Assembly: GCA_019749915.1 (NCBI GenBank)
Contig: JAIEPE010000003.1
Coordinates: forward strand, 1-64,000
DNA length: 64,000 nt
From: Alphaproteobacteria bacterium
GTDB taxonomy: Bacteria > Pseudomonadota > Alphaproteobacteria > UBA9655
Reading direction: 5' to 3'
The translations under genes and the position numbers were made by a program. Position 1 is the stretch's first letter, and every line of letters begins with the position of its first letter. Under the pieces are notes generated by a model. That model did not search any database. It saw only the letters and a list, made by a program, of their open reading frames with translations, and was not told where the DNA came from. Positions 34,786-43,442 of the stretch are shown here, piece by piece.

Positions 34786-34848
34786 TCGATCACTGTTAAA
34801 TTAAAAATTTGGAGTTTTCGCTCCAGGAGATCCTATTCCCACCTAGGA

Positions 34849-35391
34849 TTAGAGCGTAACTATACTTAGAAACAAATCAATTGAATTCCCATTTACGGTT
34901 AAAGTAGCCTTTCGTTTGCTGGGGGACCCTGGGATTTTTTCAAAAAGCACACTTGCATCTATATAATAATTCATTAAAAGAGTGTAGTTTTGTTCAGAAA
35001 GCGGCGCAGATGCATCTGCAGAAGAGCTTATGCTATAATACGTCTCTCCCAATACAATACCCTCTTCAGGGCTTTTGGGAGTCAAACCGATAGAATAACG
35101 CTTTTCTCTGGTAACGGTATTCTCAAGAAAATCAACATACGTATCAACTAACGTATAACTTGAATGTTTTAATAATCCTTCAGATGGATTCTTTGCAGCT
35201 TTAAATATATCATGTGGCGCTGTCCCTAGTATTTCTGGATAAACAGGTATTTCAGATACTACAGGGGGTACAGGTGCCACTTGTATAGATGGCCCCTCAT
35301 CATCATCATCATCATTGGTTTGCTTTGCAAACGCAGTAGAACAATGCAGCATTGATGAAGAAAGCAAAAGAGATAACAATAATTTTTTCAT
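34849..35391 (-). CDS. Unknown secreted protein
   Basis: A 180-residue protein. The signal peptide KKLLLSLLLSSSMLHCSTAFA is cleaved near residue 22; the cysteine at 17 is not in a good lipobox. It is followed by an acidic run NDDDDDEG and a proline/valine-rich linker, then a compact domain to the end (VDFLENTVTREKRYSIGL, then TYYSISSSADASAPLS). I do not recognise the family. It is monocistronic. Confidence 0.65.
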   Translation of the reverse strand: MKKLLLSLLLSSSMLHCSTAFAKQTNDDDDDEGPSIQVAPVPPVVSEIPVYPEILGTAPHDIFKAAKNPSEGLLKHSSYTLVDTYVDFLENTVTREKRYSIGLTPKSPEEGIVLGETYYSISSSADASAPLSEQNYTLLMNYYIDASVLFEKIPGSPSKRKATLTVNGNSIDLFLSIVTL

Positions 35392-35478
35392 AATAAGCTC
35401 CTTAAAAAATTTACATCTTTACATTACTTTTGCATTTTATATTTTGTCAAGCGCTTTATAATTCATCTGTATTTATAA

Positions 35479-35508
35479 AATACCCCGTCGGTAAACCGAC
35501 GAGGTATT
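35479..35508 (-). terminator. Hairpin terminator of the ABC binding-protein gene
   Basis: Minus strand AATACCTCGTCGG-TTTA-CCGACGGGGTATT, a 13-bp stem with one G-T pair, followed by TTATAAAT. It lies 10 bases after the stop codon. Confidence 0.75.
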
Positions 35509-35517
35509 AAATATCCT

Positions 35518-36435
35518 TCAAATTTCTTTATTAATATACTCCTCTGTTTTCTGGGGGAGTTCAACGGGGGGAAGCGGTTTATCAGGATTTTTTAAAATAA
35601 AATCCACCATCCGCGCCGTTTGACGTCCTACCTCACGCTGATCAGGACCAAGGGCCGCAAGAGCTCCTTGATCAGCAATATCGATATCGCTGACAAAAGC
35701 AGGAATACCACAGGCTTGCGCTGCTTTCACCACACTTTTAAAGGCACTCAAGGCCGTGCTATCGTTGTTAACGAATACCGCATCCACTTTGTCACAAAGG
35801 CTGCGCGTTGCTGTCATCACGTCACTTGTTTTAGAAGCTACCGCCATCATCAAAGTCAAATCAAAGGAAGGCGCCGCTTTTTCCATCATGGCATTTAATG
35901 CTATAGAGTTCGCTTCCCCAGGGTTATAAATAATCCCCAAGGTTTTCAGGGTGGGGAGAACACGTTTAAAGAGCTTGAATTGCGACTCAACGGACACAAA
36001 ATTAGACACACCCGTGACAGGTTTCCCTGGGTCCTCCAAACTGGTGACGAGCTTTGCGCCGATGGGGTCGGTCACCGAACTAAAGACCACAGGAATATCT
36101 GTATCTTTCGTTGCAGCCATGGCGGCTTGAGCTGCAATTGTGGCTATCCCTATAATCACATCCGGCTTATCTGACATGAATTTTTGAGCGATTTGAGCCG
36201 CCAAAGTAGGGTTTCCTTGAGCAGATTGGAACTCTATAATAAGATTGTCTCCTTCTCGATACCCCAGTTTATTCAACTCTTCGAGAAAACCTTCTCGCGT
36301 GACATCTAAGGCAGGGTGTTCAACAAGTTGAAGAATGGAAATTTTTGTGGGAGAACTTTGAGCAGAAGAAAAGGAGAGTAAGAAAAATACAAAAGTGAGT
36401 TTTATAAGTTGAAATAAATTTTTATAGTATAACAT
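35518..36435 (-). CDS. ABC transporter substrate-binding protein (PF04392 type)
   Basis: A 305-residue exported protein with an N-terminal signal (LIKLTFVFFLLSFSSAQSS). The mature part is a two-lobed type I periplasmic binding domain: ISILQLVEHPALDVTREGFLEEL, then PDVIIGIATIAAQAAMAAT, then PVVFSSVTDPIGAKLV, then VDAVFVNNDSTALSAF and GRQTARMVDFILKN. This is the TrpX/ABC_sub_bind family. Members usually sit next to a permease and an ATPase, but none follows here, and a terminator lies just after the stop. The ligand may be an aromatic or other amino acid in relatives, unknown here. Confidence 0.87.
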   Translation of the reverse strand: MLYYKNLFQLIKLTFVFFLLSFSSAQSSPTKISILQLVEHPALDVTREGFLEELNKLGYREGDNLIIEFQSAQGNPTLAAQIAQKFMSDKPDVIIGIATIAAQAAMAATKDTDIPVVFSSVTDPIGAKLVTSLEDPGKPVTGVSNFVSVESQFKLFKRVLPTLKTLGIIYNPGEANSIALNAMMEKAAPSFDLTLMMAVASKTSDVMTATRSLCDKVDAVFVNNDSTALSAFKSVVKAAQACGIPAFVSDIDIADQGALAALGPDQREVGRQTARMVDFILKNPDKPLPPVELPQKTEEYINKEI

Positions 36436-36714
36436 TTTAAGGTCCTCATTCGTTTAAGTCGTTGAATTATTTCAGCAAATAAAAAGTTTTTATGATGATG
36501 GTGATGCATAATCAGTCTCCATTGATTGAGTTGCCCCCTTTCACCATGAAAGGGATGCTTAAGCTTATTCACTTTAAATGAAAAAAGGAAGGAGAAATTT
36601 GGATTTTTAGTAACTCTCGACCAAGAACTTTTATATAACTATTATGTAACTTGATAATTTATTTTAAATTTTCTAATATATAAATTGATTAAAATTTTTA
36701 ATATGGATGTAACT
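36436..36714. other. Divergent intergenic region
   Basis: About 280 bp between divergent secreted-protein genes. It is AT-rich with a TTGATTAAAATTTTTAATATGG stretch before the plus-strand gene. No operator, repeat or RNA gene was recognised. Confidence 0.4.
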
Positions 36715-37080
36715 ATGACAAAAAAATTAATGTTTGTTCTACTGATGTCTGGAGTCGTACTCTTTTCTATGGGAACTTATGCTATGGATGGTGAAAGAGA
36801 AATGCCTGGAAGTTCAATTTCTAGGCCAGTTTCATCCGCCCTTGTTACTAAAATAGAGTTAACACCAGAAGAAAAAAACTTAATAATAGAACATGACAAG
36901 AGGACTGCAGAGCGGGAGCATCTCGCGCTAAAGCCCCCTAGCTGGGTTGAATGGCAATCGCGTACACCAGAGGGAGTTCAAAAAATGAAAGAAAGGGCGG
37001 CCCTAATACGGGAATATGGCGATCGTATTCAGTTTAATCTAGAAGAAAACCCTGACACGATCTTGCCTCGTTTTAAATAA
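36715..37080 (+). CDS. Unknown small secreted protein
   Basis: A 121-residue protein if started at the ATG at 36715 (TKKLMFVLLMSGVVLFSMGTYA forms the signal peptide). An in-frame ATG at 36685 would add ten residues. The signal ends TYA-MDGERE; the same YAM-acidic end is used by two other secreted proteins in this window (59082 and 60408). The mature protein is short, charged and probably helical (ELTPEEKNLIIEHDKRTAER). No family is recognised. A good terminator follows. Confidence 0.6.
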   Translation: MTKKLMFVLLMSGVVLFSMGTYAMDGEREMPGSSISRPVSSALVTKIELTPEEKNLIIEHDKRTAEREHLALKPPSWVEWQSRTPEGVQKMKERAALIREYGDRIQFNLEENPDTILPRFK

Positions 37081-37099
37081 ATCAATTTTGCATTCATTA

Positions 37100-37139
37100 A
37101 ACACCCTGTTGGCTTTTACCGCAGGGTGTTTTCTTTTTA
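37100..37139 (+). terminator. Rho-independent terminator
   Basis: AACACCCTG / CAGGGTGTT, a 9-bp stem with a 13-base loop, followed by TTCTTTTTAG. It is 20 bp after the stop of the secreted protein gene. Confidence 0.8.
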
Positions 37140-37447
37140 GTACGCTACTTCATAGCTATTTTCTCGGAAATTCTTAATTAGCCATATGAGGCCATTTCTT
37201 TGACTTTTTCTTTTCATGATGAGATTATTGGAAGTGGAGAAAGTGAACACTTTTTACCTAGAGGGTTCTCACAAGAGGCGCTCACATGGGCAGGAGACGA
37301 GTGATCATGGACTCCCTTAGAGGTAGAGCCTGAGGAAGGTGAAATCGAATGAGAAGATTTGAAACTAGCTAGAATCTTCGAGGGATCCTACCGATCTTTA
37401 TCTTTAAGTAAAACTGCCGCCCATAAGGTTAAGCTGTCCCGGGACAC
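37140..37447. other. Gene-free region ending in a 12-bp palindrome
   Basis: About 300 bp without a believable open frame. The only clear feature is TGTCCC-GGGACA (37435-37446), a perfect palindrome touching the stop codon of the flavin reductase gene. The base composition of the middle part (GAGGTAGAGCCTGAGGAAGG) is richer in G than the surroundings, so a decayed gene is possible. Confidence 0.35.
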
Positions 37448-37954
37448 TTAATTGATTTTTGAAGAAAGAGTTAGATCTCCCGTTGTATGATACTTTCCCC
37501 GTTGTCGAATAAGGGGAAAGTGATCGGGACTTGCTGTCAGATCAATCACTTTACCCACGATGATGTCGTGGTCGCCTCCATCATAGACAGCACTTTTTTC
37601 ACAGATAATATGGCCCATAGTTTCACCTATAAGAAGACAACCGGATTTTTCATGAAGTGAAGTTGAAATTTCCTCCAACTTTAAGGGAGTATGGTTGGCA
37701 AACCCTTCGGAAAGGTGAACTTGGTCTTTATTAAGGATATTCACAATAAAATAAGAAGAGTCCTTAAAAGTCGGATGAGTTCTGGATTTGCGTGATAGAC
37801 AAAACAGAATTTGTGGCGGCGTTAAGGAAACAGAGGTAAAGGAGCTGATAGTAATGCCAATATGTCCTTTTGACTCATTCCAGGTCGTCACCACCGTTAC
37901 CCCTGTGGGAAAAAGGCCGAGTGTTTTGCGAAACTGATCATCCGTAATATTCAT
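37448..37954 (-). CDS. Flavin reductase family (FMN-binding) protein
   Basis: A 168-residue split-barrel flavoprotein. The N-terminus FRKTLGLFPTGVTVVTTW, the block GITISSFTSVSLTPPQILFC and HDIIVGKVIDL are typical. It supplies reduced FMN or FAD to a partner monooxygenase or acts as a flavin reductase. The partner is not next to it. It is divergent from tkt. Confidence 0.9.
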   Translation of the reverse strand: MNITDDQFRKTLGLFPTGVTVVTTWNESKGHIGITISSFTSVSLTPPQILFCLSRKSRTHPTFKDSSYFIVNILNKDQVHLSEGFANHTPLKLEEISTSLHEKSGCLLIGETMGHIICEKSAVYDGGDHDIIVGKVIDLTASPDHFPLIRQRGKYHTTGDLTLSSKIN

Positions 37955-38092
37955 GCCCTTCTTTTAAGGGAAAAAAGAGCTTGTGAAAACTATTAAATGA
38001 AAAGGTTCACTTTTTCTTTGCGCTTCCCTGTTGACGTGCGTTTCAGAGAAAGGCATCCTGCAAAGATGAATCAACAAATCAATAGAGTTTAC

Positions 38093-40075
38093 ATGAACGA
38101 AAATTCCTCTGCCGTGTCTTTAGAGATGATGGCTAGTGCCATCCGTACCCTTTCAATGGATGCTGTAGAACGCGCGAAATCAGGTCACCCAGGAATGCCC
38201 ATGGGAATGGCTGATGTGGCCACCGTTCTTTTTACAAAATATTTGAAATTTGATGCTGCCTCCCCTCATTGGCCTGATCGGGATCGCTTTGTCCTGTCTG
38301 CAGGTCATGGGTCCATGTTGCTTTACTCCCTCCTTTATTTAACGGGCTATCAGGATATGACCCTTGAGGAGCTCAAGAACTTTCGTCAATGGGACAGCCG
38401 AACGGCAGGACACCCTGAATATGGTTTTGCTGCTGGTATTGAGACCACCACTGGCCCCTTGGGCCAAGGTCTTGGAAATGCTGTTGGTATGGCGATGGCT
38501 GAGAAAATGCTGAAAGCTGGGTTTGGAAAAGAACTTGTTGACCATAAAACCTATGTGATTGTTGGAGATGGTTGCCTGATGGAGGGGATTTCCCATGAAG
38601 CCATTTCAATGGCGGGCCATTTGCAATTGGATAACCTTGTGGTTTTGTTTGATGACAACCACATCTCCATCGATGGCTCGACGGATCTTTCTGTCTCCGA
38701 CGATCAATTGGCGCGCTTTAAAGCCTCTGGCTGGGATACCATGGCCATTGATGGGCATAACTTCAAAGAAATTGATGAAGCCCTTGCCAAAGCTCAATCA
38801 GCCACAAAACCTTTCCTCATTGCTTGCAAAACAAAAATTGCTCAAGGGTCTCCCCATAAAGCAGGAACATCAGCCGCCCACGGCTCTCCCTTAGGGGAAG
38901 AAGAAATTAAGGCCACACGGGAAAACATTGGATGGCCTTATCCTCCCTTTGAGATTCCTGAACCCCTTCTTTCAACTTGGCGACAAGCAGGAAAGCGTCA
39001 TCAATCAACCGTCAATGATTGGACAGAGCGTCTTGCCAAAAGTGAGAAGAAAGCCGAATTTGAACGGCGTCTCCAAGGCACCTTGCCTCAAGGATGGACG
39101 GCTCCCCTTAAAGAGCTTTGTAAAAAATTTGTGGCCGAAAAAACAGCTGTTGCGACGCGTCAATCGTCTCAAATGGTGTTGGATGTAATTTCTCCCAAAC
39201 TTCCCGAATTAGTGGGAGGATCGGCGGACCTTACAGGATCAAACAATACAAAAGCCAAAGATATGATTGGGATTGAACCCCATAACTTTGGAGGCCGCTA
39301 TATTTATTACGGTGTGCGTGAACATGGCATGGCAGCAGCGATGAACGGAATCGCTCTTCATGGCGGATTTATCCCCTATGGAGGTACCTTCTTAACTTTC
39401 ACCGATTATTGTCGTCCATCCATCCGCCTTTCTGCATTAATGGGAATTCGGGTTGTTTATGTGATGACTCACGATTCCATTGGCCTTGGCGAAGACGGCC
39501 CTACCCACCAACCTATTGAACATCTGGCTTCCTTAAGAGCCATTCCAAACCTTCAAGTTTTTCGCCCTTGTGATGCGGTGGAAGTCGCTGAATGTTGGCA
39601 GCTTTCCCTTGAATCAAAAACCTCTCCCTCCATCCTGGCTTTGACGCGCCAAAAGCTTCCTCTTTTACGGGAAGATGTTTCAGAAAACTTTTCCGCCCGT
39701 GGTGCATATGTTTTAAAACCATCCTCGGGGCCTCGAAAAGTCACTCTGTTGGCCACCGGCTCTGAAGTAGAAATTGCCCTTAAAGCTCAAGGTCTTTTAG
39801 AAGCAAAAGGAATACCGACGGCTGTTGTTTCCATGCCTTGTTGGGAGTTATTTGATAAACAAGATCAAACTTATAAAAATGAGGTTTTAGGCGTAAATAC
39901 ATTTCGTCTGGCCATTGAAGCCGCTTCTCCCTTTGGATGGGAAAAGTACGTGAGAGACAATGGGGCCATCGTGGGTCTTGATCATTTTGGCGCATCAGCG
40001 CCTCAGGAAATCTTGTATGAAAAGTTTGGCCTGACCGCTGAGCATATTGTTAACATTATTGAAGGAAAAGAATGA
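38093..40075 (+). CDS. tkt: Transketolase
   Basis: A 660-residue enzyme when started at the ATG at 38093 ([20 protein letters not shown]), close to the E. coli length. Two earlier in-frame ATGs at 37997 and 38066 would add 32 or 9 residues. The thiamine-diphosphate signature [13 protein letters not shown], the histidines in [10 protein letters not shown] and [21 protein letters not shown], and the C-terminal pyrimidine domain ([12 protein letters not shown]) are intact. It moves two-carbon units in the pentose phosphate pathway. It overlaps gap by four bases, the tkt-gap order common in alphaproteobacteria. Its cofactor depends on the thiamine imported by thiBPQ. Confidence 0.97.
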   Translation: MNENSSAVSLEMMASAIRTLSMDAVERAKSGHPGMPMGMADVATVLFTKYLKFDAASPHWPDRDRFVLSAGHGSMLLYSLLYLTGYQDMTLEELKNFRQWDSRTAGHPEYGFAAGIETTTGPLGQGLGNAVGMAMAEKMLKAGFGKELVDHKTYVIVGDGCLMEGISHEAISMAGHLQLDNLVVLFDDNHISIDGSTDLSVSDDQLARFKASGWDTMAIDGHNFKEIDEALAKAQSATKPFLIACKTKIAQGSPHKAGTSAAHGSPLGEEEIKATRENIGWPYPPFEIPEPLLSTWRQAGKRHQSTVNDWTERLAKSEKKAEFERRLQGTLPQGWTAPLKELCKKFVAEKTAVATRQSSQMVLDVISPKLPELVGGSADLTGSNNTKAKDMIGIEPHNFGGRYIYYGVREHGMAAAMNGIALHGGFIPYGGTFLTFTDYCRPSIRLSALMGIRVVYVMTHDSIGLGEDGPTHQPIEHLASLRAIPNLQVFRPCDAVEVAECWQLSLESKTSPSILALTRQKLPLLREDVSENFSARGAYVLKPSSGPRKVTLLATGSEVEIALKAQGLLEAKGIPTAVVSMPCWELFDKQDQTYKNEVLGVNTFRLAIEAASPFGWEKYVRDNGAIVGLDHFGASAPQEILYEKFGLTAEHIVNIIEGKE

Positions 40076-41079
40076 TGACATGCAAAGTTGCTATTAATGG
40101 ATTTGGCCGTATTGGGCGCCTTATTCTTAGAGCTATTATGGAAAATCGCCGCTCTGACATTGAAGTTGTAGCCATCAATGATTTGGGATCCATTGCAGAT
40201 AATGCTCATCTTTTTAAGTATGATTCTGTCCATGGCGCTTTTCCCGGCACGGTGGAAGCCGTTGAAGATGGCCTTAAAATCAATGGGCATCACATTAAAG
40301 TATTTGCTATTCCCGACCCCGCTCAACTCCCCTGGAAGGACGTAAATATTGATGTGGCCATGGAATGTTCTGGGCGCTTTACAAAGCGTGAAGATGCGGC
40401 AAAGCACCTCTCTGCCGGCGCTAAAAAAGTTTTGATTTCAGCTCCTGCAGAAGGTGCTGATTTAACCGTTGTTTGGGGGGTTAATAATAAGGAATTAAAG
40501 CCAGAACATAAAGTTGTCTCCAATGCGTCCTGTACCACCAACTGTTTAGCGCCAGTTGCTTATGTTCTTAATAAAGCCATAGGTATCAAACACGGCTTCA
40601 TGACAACCATTCATTCTTATACGGGCGACCAACGGCTGGTGGATACGATTCATCCAGACCTTCGCCGTGCTCGTGCAGCGGCTGTCTCCCTTATTCCTGC
40701 CTCTACGGGGGCTGCAAAGGCCGTGGGACTTGTTTTACCGGAACTTAAGGGAAAGTTGGATGGCACTGCCGTTCGTGTTCCAACGCCAAATGTCTCCCTT
40801 GTAGATTTAAACTTTACAGCAGGACGGCCTACAACTAAGGAAGAAATTAATGGCCTGATGGCAGGGGCCGCTGAAGGGGAGCTTCAAGGCATTTTGGCTG
40901 TGAATGATGAACCCTTGGTGTCCGTTGATTTTAATCATAATCCTGCCAGCTCTATTTTTGACCTAAGGGAAACCCACGTGGTGGATGGCACTTTCTGCCG
41001 CATCTTGTCCTGGTACGATAACGAGTGGGGCTTTTCCAACCGTATGGCCGATACAGCAGTTGCGATGAGTGAGCTTTAG
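40072..41079 (+). CDS. gap: Glyceraldehyde-3-phosphate dehydrogenase, type I
   Basis: A 335-residue enzyme. The Rossmann motif INGFGRIGR and the active site [12 protein letters not shown] with the catalytic cysteine are present, followed by [13 protein letters not shown] and [22 protein letters not shown]. It makes 1,3-bisphosphoglycerate. It overlaps tkt; pgk, which often follows, is not here. Confidence 0.98.
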   Translation: MMTCKVAINGFGRIGRLILRAIMENRRSDIEVVAINDLGSIADNAHLFKYDSVHGAFPGTVEAVEDGLKINGHHIKVFAIPDPAQLPWKDVNIDVAMECSGRFTKREDAAKHLSAGAKKVLISAPAEGADLTVVWGVNNKELKPEHKVVSNASCTTNCLAPVAYVLNKAIGIKHGFMTTIHSYTGDQRLVDTIHPDLRRARAAAVSLIPASTGAAKAVGLVLPELKGKLDGTAVRVPTPNVSLVDLNFTAGRPTTKEEINGLMAGAAEGELQGILAVNDEPLVSVDFNHNPASSIFDLRETHVVDGTFCRILSWYDNEWGFSNRMADTAVAMSEL

Positions 41080-41106
41080 GGAAAGATTTATATTCTCATA
41101 CTAAGA

Positions 41107-41859
41107 TCAGATATTCTGCCCCACATAGACGATGCCCTTGGGATTTTGAGAAAAATTCACGTCATAGAGCTCAACGTTCTTAAATCCGGCTTTTTCAAGA
41201 AAATACACCATTTCATACCGGTAATACCAATTCACATAAAGCTCTTCTTCCTCGGATTGGATGGTTTTTACTTGATGGATCTTTTTGTAGAAATTTTTAG
41301 ATTTGATAAATTGGTAAAACTTATCGGCGTGACTAACTGAACGCAGGTGAATTTTTGTATGAGAATTTTTCTCAACTTCCCGTTCTTCTTCCTCATATTC
41401 ATTGTTTTCATAAAGAGCCTCCCACGGAATGAAAGTCTCTATAAAAATCTGTCCTCCTGGGTTCAAAAATGTCTTCATTTTTGTAAGGACCTTAAGAGCT
41501 GTCTCTCGTGGATGAAGGAGTTGAAAAGATCCAATGGCAATAATGATGGCATCATACTGATGAGGAAGATCAATTTTCTCAATGTCTTGTTCATAAAGGG
41601 TTGAGGTGAGATTTTCTTCTTTCAATCGTTCTTGGCAGTGAGCCAGCATTTCTGAAGAGTAATCCAAACCACCAACCTTTAACCCTACCTTTAAGAGAGG
41701 AATAAGCAAACGTCCCGATCCACACATAGCCTCAAGGACTGTTTTATTGCCCAGCTTTTCCTTGTAAAAATTGACTTCTTCACCAGAGGCTAAGGGTTTT
41801 GTCAAATCATAAAACTCTGTACAAAGGGATTTATAGGCTCGGGCTTCTTCTTTACTCAT
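41107..41859 (-). CDS. Class I SAM-dependent methyltransferase
   Basis: A 250-residue enzyme. The SAM-binding motif VLEAMCGSGRLLIPLLKVG is at about residues 39-57, followed by VGGLDYSSEMLAHCQERL and DAIIIAIGSFQLLHP. The substrate is not known; small-molecule methyltransferases of this size are common. It is convergent with gap. Confidence 0.87.
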   Translation of the reverse strand: MSKEEARAYKSLCTEFYDLTKPLASGEEVNFYKEKLGNKTVLEAMCGSGRLLIPLLKVGLKVGGLDYSSEMLAHCQERLKEENLTSTLYEQDIEKIDLPHQYDAIIIAIGSFQLLHPRETALKVLTKMKTFLNPGGQIFIETFIPWEALYENNEYEEEEREVEKNSHTKIHLRSVSHADKFYQFIKSKNFYKKIHQVKTIQSEEEELYVNWYYRYEMVYFLEKAGFKNVELYDVNFSQNPKGIVYVGQNI

Positions 41860-42210
41860 GCTGATTGCTTTCCTGTGCTTAATTCATAAAGGTTCTATCT
41901 CATAAACATGATTGATTCAACAAAACAACCATTTCAAGGTTATCCGGTTGGTTTTATCCGTTGCGTAGGTTCCGTTTATATCTAAACCGCACTTCACAGG
42001 TAGTATCACCAAAATTTATACAGGATTGAGGGGATCAAATTAAATATTTTAAAAAACCTCTTGCCCCTGACCTTACGTCATCATCTACTTCTAATTACTA
42101 TGGTTATCAATTTTCAAACTTTTAGGGAGTATACTCCTAGAAAAGACAACTTTTAGGGAGTATACTCTGGATAAGTTTTGATGTTAAAGGCCATAAGTGA
42201 GAGAAAATCT
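41860..42210. other. Intergenic region upstream of ygfZ
   Basis: About 350 bp. Its left half shows nothing beyond AT-rich sequence with TTATCCGGTTGG. Its right end holds two near-identical palindromic repeats 31 bp apart, listed separately. Confidence 0.4.
42117..42167. repeat. Paired 20-bp repeats with a GGAGTATACTC palindrome
   Basis: The 20-mer AACTTTTAGGGAGTATACTC occurs exactly at 42117-42136 and 42148-42167, 31 bp start to start, about three helical turns. Each carries the palindromic core GAGTATACTC, extended to GGAGTATACTCC in the first copy. It is 44 bp upstream of the ygfZ start. This is the arrangement of tandem operator sites for a dimeric repressor. Confidence 0.7.
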
Positions 42211-43017
42211 ATGTTTATTGCTGAACTTCCTCATCGTGGGGTCATTGAAATTGAGGGCGAAGATAAAGCGGCCTTCCTTCAGGGGCTGATTTCCAATGAT
42301 ATAAGCCTTGTCACAGCTACTCAGGCGATCTATGCCGCCCTCCTCACGCCGCAAGGACGGTTTTTGTTTGATTTCTTTATCATAGAAAAAGACGGAACAT
42401 TTTTTCTGGACGTTGAGTCGGTGCGCCATGAAGAGCTTCTCAAAAAACTGAACCTCTTTAAACTGCGCTCAAAGGTAACATTAAAGATGCGACCTGATTT
42501 AAAGGTATATGCTCTCTGGGGGGAGGAAAATCTTCCCATGGAAGCTTATCCAGACCCACGATTAAAAACCCTTGGCGCACGTCTTATAGGACAGACGGAT
42601 CCCAATGCCTCAGCAGAGGAGTATGACCTTCACCGCTTGAAGTTAGGTGTTCCTGAAGGAGGGATTGATCTGCTTCCCGAAAAAGCGATTTTGCTGGAAT
42701 CCGGCCTTGATGAACTCAATGCCATCAGCTGGACTAAAGGATGCTATATGGGGCAAGAGCTGACAGCCCGTACAAAATACCGCGGTCTTGTTCGGAAACG
42801 TCTTTTCCCTGTTAAGATAGAGGGGGGTTCTCCAGAAAATGGAGCTGAGGTTCTCCTTGGAGACACCCCTGTGGGTGAAATGCGCTCAAGCCGTAATAGT
42901 TATGGCTTGGCTTTGTTGCGTATTGAGGCTGCAAAAAGTGGCGACTCTCTTACTTGTGGAGAGGCCAGTCTTAAACCCTACATTCCCGATTGGATGGTTG
43001 TTGAAGAGCCATCCTGA
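42211..43017 (+). CDS. ygfZ: YgfZ family folate-binding protein (Fe-S protein repair)
   Basis: A 268-residue protein from the ATG at 42211; an in-frame ATG at 42178 would add 11. The family signature is WTKGCYMGQELTARTKYRG (K-G-C-Y-x-G-Q-E), and the N-terminal GCVT-like fold begins RGVIEIEGEDKAAFLQGLISND. YgfZ uses folate and helps to maintain iron-sulphur enzymes such as MiaB. Its end overlaps the convergent cdd gene by 40 bp. Confidence 0.93.
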   Translation: MFIAELPHRGVIEIEGEDKAAFLQGLISNDISLVTATQAIYAALLTPQGRFLFDFFIIEKDGTFFLDVESVRHEELLKKLNLFKLRSKVTLKMRPDLKVYALWGEENLPMEAYPDPRLKTLGARLIGQTDPNASAEEYDLHRLKLGVPEGGIDLLPEKAILLESGLDELNAISWTKGCYMGQELTARTKYRGLVRKRLFPVKIEGGSPENGAEVLLGDTPVGEMRSSRNSYGLALLRIEAAKSGDSLTCGEASLKPYIPDWMVVEEPS

Positions 43018-43421
43018 TTCATAGCTTTGAACTCTGTAAAGGCGCCAGGTAAAAGATCTTTTACTGCGTAAGATACATAACCGCTTTTACCCTTAAAAAA
43101 AACAACAGTCTCCGGCGTGCTAAATTCCTGAATCACTTGACGGCATGCCCCACAAGGAGAGCAAGGAATATCAGCTTTTGTAGAAACAGCTAATGCCTTG
43201 ATTTTTTCGAGCGGCCCCTTTTCCGAAATCATCTTGAAAATAGCATTTCTTTCTCCGCAACAGGAGAGCCCATAGGAAATATTTTCTACATTGCAGCCTG
43301 TAAAAATGGACCCATCTTGGGTCATTAATGCCGCTCCCACAGCAAATTTCGAATAGGGGGAATAGGATTTTTCTTGGGCCTCTTTTGCAAGGTCAATCAG
43401 CTTGGTTTGTATTTCATTCAT
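42978..43421 (-). CDS. cdd: Cytidine deaminase
   Basis: A 147-residue zinc enzyme of the tetrameric type. The zinc and proton-shuttle motifs are SCCGERNAIF (usually CAE, here CGE) and PCGACRQVIQEF. SYSPYSKFAVGAALMT and GCNVENISYG are present too. It converts cytidine and deoxycytidine to uridine forms for salvage. It overlaps ygfZ at the 3' end and starts just after glyS on the same strand. Confidence 0.93.
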   Translation of the reverse strand: MNEIQTKLIDLAKEAQEKSYSPYSKFAVGAALMTQDGSIFTGCNVENISYGLSCCGERNAIFKMISEKGPLEKIKALAVSTKADIPCSPCGACRQVIQEFSTPETVVFFKGKSGYVSYAVKDLLPGAFTEFKAMNQDGSSTTIQSGM

Positions 43422-43442
43422 TGTATGTACTCCTTTAATAAA

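Noticed and set aside
42117-42167. Repeat pair considered as a CRISPR fragment or insertion-sequence ends
   Set aside because: There are only two copies in direct orientation, 11 bp apart, with no transposase; the palindromic core fits operators better.
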